NCBI GenBank assembly: GCA_026826555.1
Contig: JAKSZT010053764.1
Coordinates: 39,993,568 to 40,057,567 of the forward strand
DNA from: Tolypeutes matacus
Lineage: Eukaryota; Chordata; Mammalia; Cingulata; Chlamyphoridae
Reading direction: 5' to 3'
DNA length: 64,000 bases
The translations under genes and the position numbers were made by a program. This document shows, one piece after another, positions 36,046-47,269 of the stretch. The notes beneath the pieces are model-generated. The model saw only the letters and a program-made list of their open reading frames with translations. It was not told the DNA's origin and searched no databases. How positions within the stretch are numbered: the first letter of the stretch is position 1; every line of letters starts with the position of its first letter.

Positions 36046-36929
36046 CATGCTCCTAAGTATGATCCAATCAATTTGTGCATTTATGAAAAATTATATGGGT
36101 GTGTATAAAAACTAACAAAGAAAAGCAGCATCTGATCATTGACTATATAAAGTTACCTCTGACAGCTAAAGAGACTATTCACAGTATTAGACTGAAGACT
36201 TGCCCCCTCAAAATTCATGAGGCCTGAAGGCGCCGGGCTCAGCAGTTTTCCTACCAAACTTTGTCCAGACAGATGAAGGCAGGAAGGATTAGTTTTGATC
36301 ATGCCCGCTAGATGTGTGAGTAACAGTCTGCCTGGTAATTATTTCTGACATTTGACAGTTCTAGGCACAAACCTTTTGCAGCTCTGAAAGGCTGGCAGTG
36401 CATTTATTTGTGAAGTTTTCATATTTTCCTTTAGGTAACTAAGCATTCGTAGGATACTTCTTTGGATATGTTGTTCTAAATTAAGGCAGGGATTTTTTGA
36501 GAGTCACAACCCAGAGGGAATGGAGTTTCAGGAGAAAACCCATTATTTACTTTTTAAAAAGTGTGACTTTTACATGAATTTAAAAAAAACCAACCCCTGT
36601 ATATGGAACTGGACTTTCAGAGTAGGTACCAGGCAAATCTTTGTTCCCAAATATCTCTCCTACCTACCTGCTGAAATTCTGTCTTTAGATCAATAACTTC
36701 TTGGTTAGTGAGTTTCAAATGCAAATATGCCTAAGAGCAGTATCCCAGTTAAGACTGTTATGAGACATTCATACTAAGGTGAAAAGAACTGCATAGAGAA
36801 AAGGATTCTGAATTGGAAAGAAGAGGAAACAAACATTGTAAAGGACTGGGAATTGCTAGGAAGAAAAATGTCTGGAGCTTTGCCAAAGCATGCAACAAAA
36901 AGGCACTGTCTGCATTGACATTTTTGGGG
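36046..36929. other. No gene or element recognised
   Basis: Anonymous. The start (36046-36118) may still be L1-related. Confidence 0.4.
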
Positions 36930-37310
36930 ATTTTATCAATCCGATTCTTCTGGTTTCAAGTGACAGAAAATCCAGTTCAACTGGGCTTAAGGAAAAAAGG
37001 GATCTTCATATAATTAAAAAGTTCCACAGTAGATCTGGGGTGGAGTTTCAGGCATGTCTCGATCCAGAAGTTCAACAATACTTTCAAAACTTGTTCTTCT
37101 CTGCTCTTTGATCTGCTTTCTTCTCTTCCTCTTAGCAGGCTCTCTGCTCCTGAGATCTCCTGTCATCTACCAAGTGTGGTGTAAAAGATTCTTCCTTGTC
37201 CCAATCACTGCAGCAAAAATTGTGGAATTAGCTCTGTTTGTGGCTGTTCTTCCTGTTTGCAGCCTGTCCTTTCCAACTTCAAATCCTGTGCTCATGCTGC
37301 CCACCCAGTG
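36930..37310 (+). repeat. Ancient interspersed repeat, family not named
   Basis: 'ctggtttcaagtgacagaaa', 'ccagttcaactgggcttaag' and 'gcaggctctctgctcctgag' are phrases of a widespread old mammalian repeat. I cannot assign it without a library. Open frames over it carry no domain. Confidence 0.4.
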
Positions 37311-37718
37311 TGGTGGTTAATTTTATTTATCACCTTGGCAAGGCTATGGTGACCAGTTCTTCCGTTAAACACTAGCCTAGTCTAGATGTTGCTGTGAAAG
37401 GCATTTTATAGATGTGATTAACATATATAATCAGTTATCTTTAAGTAAAGGAGATTAACCACTGATGTGGACAGGCCTCATCCAATCAGTTGAAAGCCTT
37501 CAGCACACAAAACTGACGTTTCCTGGAAAAGAAGACATTCTACCTCAAGACTACAACATCAGCGCCTGCCTGAGTTCCAACCTGCTAGCCTCCCCTATGG
37601 ATTTCAGAATTACCAGCCCCCACAATCATGTGAGCCAATTCTTTAAGATAAATCTCATTTTATATAAACAGACACACGTTCTGTTCGTTTCTGTTTCTCT
37701 GAAAAATCCTGACTGATC
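37311..37718 (+). repeat. LTR-like interspersed repeat (same family as 62925-63340)
   Basis: It begins 'gtgtggtggttaattttatt', runs through 'tagatgttgctgtgaaaggc', 'cctcatccaatcagttgaaa' and 'gataaatctcattttatat', and ends 'ctgtttctctgaaaaatcc'. The copy at 62925-63340 is the same repeat in reverse orientation. The family name is left open. Confidence 0.6.
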
Positions 37719-38189
37719 CATGCAGCTCTCCCCTGCTCTCATTCACCCTCTTTGTCTTCAAGGTCTGGTTCAAATACCACTTTCTCAGTGAAGACTTCTC
37801 TCTCTTTTTTTTCTTCTTCCTTCAACTGTTTATTTTGACATGACTTCAGCTTTGGAAAGGCCGCGTGAACTGGGCCAGGTCCCATCCTCCCTCCCCAGAT
37901 GCCCCACAGGTCAACAACCTACCTTCTTGGTTTCACCTCCACAACCCCCTAGCTGGGGAGGGGACTCACGGAACCTCCTAACCTCCGTGGGGCACGATGG
38001 GAGCTCAGGGTGCGGACTGACTACGTCTCTACCTTGCCCCGTGGTCCTCAGAAGGCTTCTGTTGCGTGTACTCCCGCCATGCTAGGGAGCCGGACTCCTG
38101 GCTGTGCTCTTAGAAGCGGATCTCTACCTTGCTCTTTGGCCCTTACCACATGGGACAGTTATTCATGTCCATGCCTGGGCAAGGTCCAG
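37719..38189. other. No gene or element recognised
   Basis: Includes a (TC)-rich start at 37796-37820 and a GC-richer stretch at 37850-38110 with short open frames. No motif is recognised. Confidence 0.4.
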
Positions 38190-38510
38190 AGTTGCAGAGT
38201 CCACCAGGGTTGCCATGAGCCTGCTGTGGCTACTGAGGAGCCGAAATGTGACTGGTCCATCTTGAGATGTTTTGTAAATGTGAAACATACACTGGGTTTT
38301 GAAAATGAAAGAAAGAAGTTGTAAAATATTCCATTAATAATTTTTAGATTTATTACATGTTGATGTGGTAATATTTTGGGTAGAGTGGGTTAAATTAAAT
38401 AGATAACTGAAATTAGTTTCATTTGGTTCTTTTTACTTCTTTTCATATGTGGCTACTAGAAAATTTTAAGTTATACATGTGGCTCGAATTTTATTTCTAT
38501 AGGCAATGCT
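38190..38510 (-). mobile_element. hAT-like DNA transposon remnant
   Basis: 'tgtggctactgaggagccga' at the left, 'tcatatgtggctactagaaa' and 'catgtggctcgaattttatt' at the right, and T-rich internal sequence match the reverse complement of a common non-autonomous hAT-Charlie repeat. Exact ends are not resolved. Confidence 0.5.
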
Positions 38511-39589
38511 GAGGTAAAGCATAGCAGGCCAAGGCCAGGCTGTTGTGACAGAACTGGGTGTGTGAACTTCCAAACATCCTCATTTCTACACTAGGGTTGA
38601 CAACAAACACATCTGGTGAGATATTTGTGCAGATGCATGGAGTAATTAATGGCACATGGGAGCACTTAACCAATAGGAGTTGTTGCTTCAATGACCAATG
38701 GTGAGGTTCAATTACTCTTACTAGATTAGCTTTCTGTCAATTTTACCTTTACAGACCCACAGCACCTAACAGATTGCCTGACTCAGAGAAGGAGCTCAAG
38801 AAATGTTTTTCGAGTGAATGAAACAATGTCAGAAATGATAAGAGAAAATTTACCCACTTGATAATTTTGATTGAGGACAAGCCCATCAGCGACGGTAAAT
38901 CTGCTTTATGATTGGCCTGGAGGAAAGTTCTTAGCCAGAGACTTGGGAACCCTTCATGTCAAGCCTCTCACTCAGACCTTTGGGTACGTCTGGAGGCTGG
39001 TCTAAAATGCTGTCTGAACGAGGGTTTCAGCAATTTCACTTCCTATCACATTTTTGTTTGTCTTTTTCTTTTATGTCTAAACTTTGTTTTTTATAGCCAC
39101 ATCTTTTGCAGTTTTACCCTTGATAATGTGTAATCAATACCATGTGACAATTACATGCACTTTGCAGGCTAACTTTATGTGGTTTTCCCATGAGCTATTA
39201 AATATATTACATACACACACACATACACACACACATTTTTTCCCCTAAGGGTGTTTGATGTAGCAGATTCAGAAATGAAATGTTTGCATTACAAGTCCCC
39301 ACAGGAGATTGGGATGAAGCAAAAGCAAAGGCAGAAGTTGAAAACAGGGTAAGGAAAAATGTCCTTCGTACCACAAATGGTCTGAGCCTTGTAGAAACTG
39401 GCAGGATGTTTCTGAGAGAGATGCCGTCAGGTATTTCTTGTCCTCATTACTCTCTGCCCCTTCCCTGCTCTTCCTGAGATTTTTGTTATAGGCATTTATA
39501 TACACGTGCCAGAATAAAATTTATCTAGATACGAAAGGCTGAGGGGATCTGGAGCTGCTGCATATTATTCCTAAGGTGGTATTTGTGGG
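38511..39589. other. No gene recognised
   Basis: 38740-38830 ('cagcacctaacagattgcct', 'gtttttcgagtgaatgaa') looks like a MIR/L2 tail. A (CA)n tract lies at 39211-39236. The rest is anonymous. Confidence 0.4.
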
Positions 39590-39840
39590 CAGTGTTTGAG
39601 CTCAGCCAAGACACCCTGGGACTCTTGGACACATTCCTTTCAGGCTCCATTTATTCATCTGTACAATGAAGATATACTTCTTGCCTCATGAGTTTGTTTG
39701 TTTGTTTGTTTTTGAGGTGCAGGGACCTGGAATTGAACCCAGGACGTCATATGTGGGAAGCCAGCACTCAATCACTGAGATACATCAGCTCCTTCTCATG
39801 AGGTTTTTATGAAAATTAAATGTGATGAATTATTTGAAAA
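39590..39840 (+). mobile_element. MIR-like fragment split by a SINE
   Basis: 'ccatttattcatctgtacaa', 'gaagatatacttcttgcctc' and, beyond the SINE, 'aggtttttatgaaaattaaa' give the sense MIR order. The DAS SINE at 39693-39794 separates the halves. Confidence 0.55.
39693..39794 (-). mobile_element. tRNA-derived SINE (DAS type)
   Basis: The minus strand reads 'ggagctgatgtatctcagtg', a B box GGTTCAATTCC and a (CAAA)n tail. A perfect 8-bp duplication, ctcatgag, lies at 39685-39692 and 39795-39802. Confidence 0.88.
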
Positions 39841-39878
39841 TAACGTATCAAGTGTAAAATGTCTTTAAAAATGTAGTG

Positions 39879-39980
39879 GGGAGCGGATGTAGCTCAGTGG
39901 TTGACAGTGCCTGCTTCCCAAATATGAGGTCCCTGGTTCAATTGCTGGTACCTCCTAAAAAAAAAAAAAAAAAAAAAAAG
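39879..39980 (+). mobile_element. tRNA-derived SINE (DAS type)
   Basis: Head 'ggggagcggatgtagctcag', B box GGTTCAATTGC, and an uninterrupted A tail of about 23. No clear target duplication was found by eye. Confidence 0.9.
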
Positions 39981-40859
39981 GAAGAATGATATGTCTGATT
40001 CTGGGAATTCACAAGAATGATGAAGGCTTGAATGAAGATAGCAATGGGTAGGGAGCTTCAGAGTTAGCCAAACTCAATGCTCCATCTTATAAGACCTGGC
40101 TTGCATGAGGGACCATTGGAATGTCTATCAAACGAATCTCTAGCTAAAGCAGAATTATGCTCTCAAGATAAACAATAGACTACCAAACCAAACAAAAGCC
40201 AGGTCCTGGAGACACTCAATGTTGAAGAATGCTGGGAGGTTCTAGTGAAGAGCACATGTCAAAGCTATAGGGTAAGGCCAAGTCCAAGTGAGGGCAGCTT
40301 AGGAAGGATTGTGTGACTGCTGGGTTTCCCCGTCTTCAAGGGATGTGGGCCAGCTGTCCAAGACACACTTCCCCTGCCACCCAGCTCAGCTTCCAGAATG
40401 GAGGTGCAAGCAAAGAGCCATAGCTGTGCTAAGAGGAACATTGTCAATTCCCATTTGGAAGAAAAGTATACTGTAGCAGGCTTCCTGAAGGAATTTGGGC
40501 GGTGGGTAGGGAGAATGTTTGTGGCATGAGGGAAGACACAGAGTTGGGAAACCACCAAATGCCCCCTGATCAGAGATTGGATAGAGTAATTCAGCCTAAC
40601 TGAAGAATCAGGTGGACATAAGGGGATTATGGGAATAAATCTGAGAAGTTAATTTGGGGTCATTTTCTGGATGCTTCAAGAGGTAAACTGAGGAGCTTTT
40701 AATGGAGAGCTACTGAAGAATTCTGAGCAGGGCAACATCATGATCAAACTTATGTTTCAGGAATTTGATTAGATCAAACAGTGTAGGAGGGATTGGTAAT
40801 AAACAGAAAGCAGGGGGAGCTGTTACTGGCAGGATTTAGAGGAACGATCAAATGAAAGG
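39981..40859. other. No gene or element recognised
   Basis: Anonymous. The minus-strand frame at 40265-40558 has no motif. Confidence 0.45.
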
Positions 40860-41090
40860 TCTGGCATCAGAAAGACTTAGTTTCAGTTCTTGAATCTGAC
40901 TTATTAGACTTATTAGTTGTGTGATCTTGGGACAGTTACTTAGCTTCTCTGAGCCTCAGTTTTCCCATCTATAAAATGGGGATAATAATAGTACCTACTT
41001 CATTGGATTGTTCAGTGGGATTCTGCAGTGAATTTAAAGTGTCTGGCACAGGTCTGGCATACACCAATGTTTAGATAACTAGCATTATTA
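40860..41090 (+). mobile_element. MIR SINE, fairly complete
   Basis: 'tagttgtgtgatcttgggac', 'cttctctgagcctcagtttt', 'cccatctataaaatggggat' and 'gtgtctggcacaggtctggc' make a clear MIR core and 3' part. Confidence 0.85.
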
Positions 41091-41219
41091 GGTAGAGAGT
41101 CTGATCAAAAGATGTATCCCAATAAGCCAAAAGGCAGATAATAAGGCTTAGATTTGGAGCCAAAACAGAAACCAGGAGAAGCATGGATAAAATCCTCTCT
41201 TCCCTCCATCCTCTAGATC

Positions 41220-41431
41220 AAGCATTGGTAAACTATGGCGAGTGAGTCAAATCCAGTCTGTGGCCTGTTTCTTACATCCAGCAAGCAAGGAAAGAACTTT
41301 GCATTTTTAAAGGATTGTTTAAAAACCAAACCAAACAACAACAACAACAACAAACTCCAAAACAACAGAGGCCACATGTAGCTCACAAAGCCTAAAATAT
41401 TTACTATCTAGCCCTTTACAAAAAAGTTTGT
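41220..41431 (+). mobile_element. hAT-type DNA transposon (MER/Charlie-like)
   Basis: The element reads 'ttggtaaactatggcgag' at the left and 'ttactatctagccctttaca' at the right, as in a common hAT-Charlie repeat. It is flanked by tctagatc (41212-41219) and tctagagc (41432-41439). This is an 8-bp duplication with one mismatch at the TCTAGA-type site the group prefers. An (AAC)n tract has grown inside at 41336-41353. Confidence 0.75.
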
Positions 41432-41599
41432 TCTAGAGCAAACCCATAAGCATCTGAGCAAAGTCCACATCTATGGAAAGCACATATCTTTACAAAGATA
41501 TTCGCACACAGAAAATTCCATTGGGAACCCTGTTTTGGCTCAAGGAACCAGTAAAACCTTTTGCATGTTGGGAAATACAATAGTCTCCACATTGATTTG

Positions 41600-41850
41600 A
41601 GATGTCACCTTTGTCATTGACTAATATCCCCTTTATATTTCAGTCTATTTCTAGATTTTTAAAATTCTATTCCATTGTTCTATTCATGCATCACTACCAC
41701 ACTGTTTTAATTACTGAGACTTTAGAGAAAGTCTTACTATCTGGTGGAGTAAGTCCTCCCTCATTACTTTCCCTTTTTAGAATTTCCATGCTATTCTTAT
41801 TTATTATTTTTCTATATTATTATTAGAATTAGCCTGTCTACTTTCAAAAT
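41600..41850 (-). mobile_element. Old L1 ORF2 fragment
   Basis: 'tttctagatttttaaaattc', 'tattccattgttctattcat' and 'aattactgagactttagaga' are diverged reverse-strand L1 ORF2 phrases. The parallel in copy B is near 43950-44040. Confidence 0.55.
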
Positions 41851-42641
41851 AAAATAAAATAAAAAGCATAACCTATTGTACTTTACATATATATTTTACT
41901 AGAGAAGTTGTGAGCTTATAAAATAGTCATGCATAATGTGCAGAATTCCCATACAACACCACTCCACCAACACCTAACATTATTGTGGAACATTTGTTAC
42001 AGATTATGAAAGAACATCATCAGTATATTACCACTATGGTCCATAGCATACATTTGATAACCTTTTATATTTTAATTGAGATTACACTATAATCTATTAT
42101 ATAATAGTGTTGTATGCTGCTACTGTATTGAATTCTTTTATTGATTGTAATCATTGCTAGTTGATAACCTTGGGCTATCCATATATATAATCCTAACCTC
42201 TACATATATTGATAATTTCACTCCTCTTTCCATTTTTTCTCTTGTCTAATCACACTAGCTAGCATTGCTAATACAGAGATAAATATTATTGATAATATTG
42301 ACTGCAAAACTTATTTATTGCCACAATTATACTTCAGAAAAAACTATCACAAAACTTAGTAGCTTAATACAGTAACTATTTATGGTTGCTCAGGAGTCTG
42401 TGTGGTTTACTACAGAAAGATACAAAAGAGCCAGAAGAGGAAGCTTCCAGAGTGTGGAGAACAGTGCTTGCTGAGGTCATGTGGGCAGGGAAGAGCTTGG
42501 TGCATCTGATGAACCGAAAGGCCAGGGTGGTTGGAAATTGATGAGTGAAGTGGGAATGGGATGAGCAGAAGCTTAGAGGTGGGCTTTTTTTTTTTCTAAA
42601 AAAAAGGGAAGCCATTGAAGATTTTTAGATTGGAGAAGTGC
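41851..42641. other. No gene recognised; possibly old L1 sequence
   Basis: 41930-42060 ('acctaacattattgtggaac') may be the 3' flank type of an old LINE. 42300-42600 is anonymous. Confidence 0.35.
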
Positions 42642-42840
42642 CTTGAATTTAATTAATTAAATAATTAATTAAAAAATTTTAAACTTTATTTTGTACATTT
42701 AATAATTGAAAACATAAACAATTGAATACTAAAAGTAAACACAGATGAATAAATATATACATTTCTCAATTAAATGAAATGGATACATGTAATTTTTTTT
42801 TTTTTTTGAATCAAACAATATATTACACAATATATTTGGT

Positions 42841-45800
42841 TCATAGTAATGCATTCATACAGTCTTTGTCCTTTTGTGTCTGGCTTGCTTCACTCAACAT
42901 AATGTCCTCTAGGTTCATCCATGTTGCCATATGCTTTATGAATTCATTTCTTCTTACAGCTGCATAATATTCCATCGTGTGAAGAGACCACAGTTTGTTT
43001 ATCCATTCATCTGTTGATGGACACCTGGGTTGTTTCCAACTTTTGGCAATGGTGAATAATGTGGTTATGAACATCGGTGTGCAGATGTCTGTTCGTGTCA
43101 CTGCTCTCAGTTCTTCTGGGTATATACCCAGTAGTGGTATTGCAGGGTCACGTGGCAAGTCTATATTCAACTTCTTTAGGAACTGCCAAACAGTCCTCCA
43201 CAGTGGTTGTACCATCCTGCATTCCCACCAACAGTGAAGAAGTGTTCCTATCTCTCCACATCCTCTCCAACACTTGTAGTTCTCTGTCTTTTTAATAGTG
43301 GCCATTCTGATAGGTGTGAAATGATATCTCATTGTAGTTTTGATTTGCATTTCCCTAATCATGAGTGATGTTGAGCATTTCTTCATGTGTTTTTTTGCCA
43401 TTTGTATTTCTTCTTCAGAGAAATGTCTATTCAAGTCTTTGGCCCATTTTTTAATTGGGTCATTTGTCTTTTTATTGTTGAGTTGTAACATCTCTTTATA
43501 TATCCTGGATATTAAACCTTTATCAGATATGTGATTTCCAAATATTTTTTCCCATTGAGTTGGCTGCCTTTTCACCCTTCTGACAAAGTCCTGTGAGGTG
43601 CAAAAGTATTTAATTTTGAGAGGTCCCATTTATCTACTTTTTCTTTTGTTGCACGTGCATTGGGTGTGAGGTCCAAAAAACCACCACCTACTACAAGGTC
43701 TTGAAGATGTTTCCCTACATTTTCTTCTAGTAGTTTTATGGTCCTGGCTTTTATATTTAGATCTTTGATCCATTTTGAGTTGATTCTTGTATAGGAGGTG
43801 AGATAGGGGTCCTCTTTCATTCTTTTGGTTATAGATATCCAGTTCTCCCAACACCATTTGTTGAAGAGAATGTTTTTTCCCATCAGTGTGGGCTTGGGAG
43901 GTTTGTCAAAAACCAGTTGACTGTATAGGTGAGGGTTTATTTCTGGATTCTCAATTCTATTCCACTGATCGATATGTCTATCTTTATGCCAGTACCATGC
44001 TGTTTTGACCACTGTAGCTTTGTAATATGTTTCAAGGTCAGGCAGTGAAATTCCTCCCACATTGCTCTTCTTAACCTTCCAGATGAATTTGGTTATTGCC
44101 TTCTCTAATTCTGTAAAGTAAGCTGTTGGGATTTTGATTGGTATTGCATTGAATCTATAAATCAGTTTGGGCAAGATTGACATCTTCATGACATTTATTC
44201 TTCCAATCCATGAACATGGAATGTCTTTCCATTTGTTTAGGTCTTTTAAAATTTCTTTTAGCATTGTTTTGTAGTTTTCTGCATATAGGTCCTGTACTTC
44301 CTTGGTTAAATTAACTCCTAGGTATTTGAGTCTTTTTGTTGCTATTGAAAAAGGAATTTTCCTCCTGATTTCCTCCTCAGATTGTTCAGTACCATTGTAC
44401 AAAAACATTACTGATTTTTGCCTGTTGATCTTATATTCTGCCACTTTGCTGAACTCATTTATTAGTTCAAGTAGCTTTGTTGTGGATACTTCAGGATTTT
44501 CTAAATACAGGATCATGTCATCCGCAAACAGTGAGAGTTTTACTTCTTCTTTTCCTATTTGGATGCCTTTAATTTTTTTTTCTTCTCTAATTGCCCTAGC
44601 CAGAACTTCTAGTACAATGTTGAATAACAATGGTGACAGTGGGCATCCTTGTCTAGTTCCTGATCTTAGGGGGAAAGCTTTCAACCTTTCCCCATTGAGT
44701 ATGATGTTGGCTGTGGGTTTTACATATATGCCTTTCATCATATTGAGGAATTTTCCTTTTATTCCTATCTTTTGAATATTTTTATCAAAAAAGGATGTTG
44801 GATTTTGTCGAATGCCTTTTCTGCATCTATTGAGATGATCATGTGGTTTTTTTCCTTCAATTTGTTAATGTGGTGTATTACATTGATTGATTTTCTTATG
44901 TTGAACCAGCCTTGCATGCCAGGAATAAATCTCACTTGGTCGTGATGTATAAGTCTTTTGATATGCTGTTGGATTCGATCTGCAAGTATTTTTTTGAGAA
45001 TTTTTGCATCTATGTTCATGAGAGAGATTGGTCTGTAATTTTCTTTTCTTGTGGAATCTTTATCTGGCTTTGGTATTAGGGTGATGTTGGCTTCATAAAA
45101 TGTGTTGGGTAATTTTCTGTCCTCTTCAATTTTTTGGAAGAGTTTAAACAGGATTGGTGTTAATTCTTTTAGAAATGCTTGGTAGAATTCACCTGTGAAG
45201 CCATCTGGTCCTGGACTTTTCTTTGCTGGGAGATTTTTTTATGACAGACTCAATCTCCTCAATTGTGATTGGTTTGTTAAGTTCTTGTATTTCTTGTTGT
45301 GTCAGTGTAGGTTGGTTATGAGTTTCTAGAAATTTGTCCATTTCATCCAGGTTGTCTAGTTTGTTGGCATATAGTTTCTCATAATATCCTCTTATGATTC
45401 TTTTTATTTCTGTGAGGTCATTTGTAATTTCCCGTTTCATTTCTGATTGTATTTATTTGCATCTTCTCTCTTTTTTTCTTTGTTAGTCTAGCGAGGGGTT
45501 TGTCAATTTTATTGATCTTCTCAAAGAACCAGCTTTTGGTTTTGTTGATTTTCTCTATTGCTTTTCTGTTCTCATTTTCATTTATTTCTGCTCTAATCTT
45601 CATTATTTCTTTCCTTCTTTTTGCTTTGGGATAGGTTTGCTGTTTTTTCTCTAGTTTCTCAAGTTGCTCAGTTAAATCTTTGAGTTTAGCTCTTTCTTGT
45701 TTCTTAATATAGGCATTTAGGGCTATAAATTTCCCTCTCAAGACTGCCTTTGCTGTATCCCATAAGTTTTGATATGTTGTATTCTCATTTTCATTTGTCT

Positions 45801-46276
45801 CATTATGTTTCCTGATTTCACTTGTAATTTCTTCTTTGACCCACTGAACATTAGGAGTGTGTTGTTCAGTCTCCACACATTTGCAAATTTACTTTTTTCT
45901 GGTTTGTTATTGATTTCTAGTTTCATTCCATTATAATCTGAGAAGGTGCTTTGTATAATTTCAATCTTTTTATATTTATTGAGAGCTGTATTGTGACCTA
46001 ACATGTGGTCTATCCTGGAGAAAGATCCATGGGCACTTGAGAAGAATGTATAACCCGCTGAGTTTGGATGCAGTGTTCTGTATATGTCTGTTAGGTCTAA
46101 CTTGTTTATCATATTGTTCATGTTCTCTGTTTCCTTGTTGATCTTCTGTCTAGTTGTTCTATCTAATGATGTGAGAGGGGTGTTAAAGTCTCCGACGATT
46201 ATTGCAGAAATGTCTATTTCTCCCTTCACTTTTGCCAGAGTTTGTCTCATATATTTTGGGGCACCCTGGTTAGGTG
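42841..46276 (-). pseudogene. ORF2: L1 ORF2 pseudogene, copy B (5' end lost in gap)
   Basis: The start codon lies in the sequence replaced by Ns. Visible blocks are the endonuclease at 46250-45738 (VGDFNTPLTSLDR, RIDHMLGHNTALN), the linker at 45876-45418, the RT fingers at 45440-45189 and 45019-44765 ([20 protein letters not shown]), then a long open block at 44741-43572 with [10 protein letters not shown] and [10 protein letters not shown]. The C-terminal block at 43629-42841 carries the Cys/His motif [18 protein letters not shown] and ends at a TGA (42841-42843). Frameshifts lie between the blocks. Relative to copy A it lacks 33 bp near 44071 (11 codons, in frame) just after FIWKVK. Not functional. 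Confidence 0.93.
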
Positions 46277-46286
46277 NNNNNNNNNN
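46277..46286. other. Assembly gap (10 N)
   Basis: Ten Ns inside L1 copy B. The flanking bases align to copy A positions 27108 and 27527, so about 418 bp are missing: the ORF2 start, the ORF1-ORF2 spacer and part of the endonuclease domain. The gap length is a placeholder. Confidence 0.97.
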
Positions 46287-47269
46287 TTCTTTCTTCTATA
46301 CTCTCCTCCAAGCCTCTCTCTCCTGTCTTTTTCATTCAGGTTCTAAGGCTTCCTTTAATATTTCCTGCAAAGGTGACTTCTTTTTTGCAAACTCTCTTAG
46401 TTTCTGTTTGTTTGTGAATACTTTATATTCACCTTCATATTTGAAGGACAGTTTTTCTGGATAAAGAATTCTCGGCAGGCAGTTTTTCTCTTTCAGTTTC
46501 CTAATTGTATCATACCACTGTCTTCTCGCCTCCATGGTTTCTGAAGAGAAATCTGCACAAAGTCTTACTGGATGTCCTTTGTACGTGATAGTTTGCTTCT
46601 CTCTTGCTGCTCTGAGAATTTTCTCTTTATCTTTTACATTTGACATTCTGAATAATATGTGTCTTGGCGTAGGTCTATTTGGATTTATTCTTATTGGAGT
46701 GCGGTGTGCTTCTTGGATATGTAAGTTCATTTCTTTCGTGAGAGTTGGGAAATTTTCAGCTATTACTTCCTCAAATACTCTTTCTGCCCCTTTTCCTTTC
46801 TCTTCTCCTTCTGGAACTCCCATGACATGTATGTTCTTGCATTTTGTGTTGTCATTCAACTCTCTGAGCCCCTGCTCAATTTTTTCCATTCTTTTCTCTC
46901 TTCAATTTTAGCTGCTCTGGCTTCAGTATCACTTATTCTTTCTTCTATCATTTCGAGTCTGCTGTTGTATGCTTCAAATGTATTTTTGACTTCACCTATT
47001 GTGTCTTTCATTCCCATGAACTCCGTTACTTTTCTGTTCAGTGTTTCAAATTCTTCTTTGCGTTCGCTCAATCACTTCTTGATGTCATTTATCTCTTTAA
47101 CTATATTCTCTTTCATCTCATTAATTTGATTTTGGAAATTTGTGTTCATCTCACTGATTAGTTCTCTCAAATTCTGCATCTCTTCTGGGACTTTGCTGTA
47201 TTCCTTTTCTTGGGCCATGTCTTCTATTTTCTTAGTATGGCTCGTAATCTTTTGCTGGTGCTTAGGCAT
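46287..47269 (-). pseudogene. ORF1: L1 ORF1 pseudogene, copy B
   Basis: It starts at 47269 (MPKHQQKI), equivalent to copy A. An early stop after 65 codons (47072) falls where copy A reads through. The next block, 47071-46856, is coiled coil, and the last, 46889-46332, carries the RRM/C-terminal signatures (HVMGVPEGEEK, AHRTPIRINP, LSFKYEGEY). It ends at a TGA at 46332, about ten codons earlier than copy A. A short deletion lies between the second and third blocks. Confidence 0.9.

Noticed and set aside
46084..46464. 126-codon plus-strand frame spanning the N gap
   Set aside because: It is antisense to L1 copy B and runs across Ns of unknown length, so the translation is an artefact.
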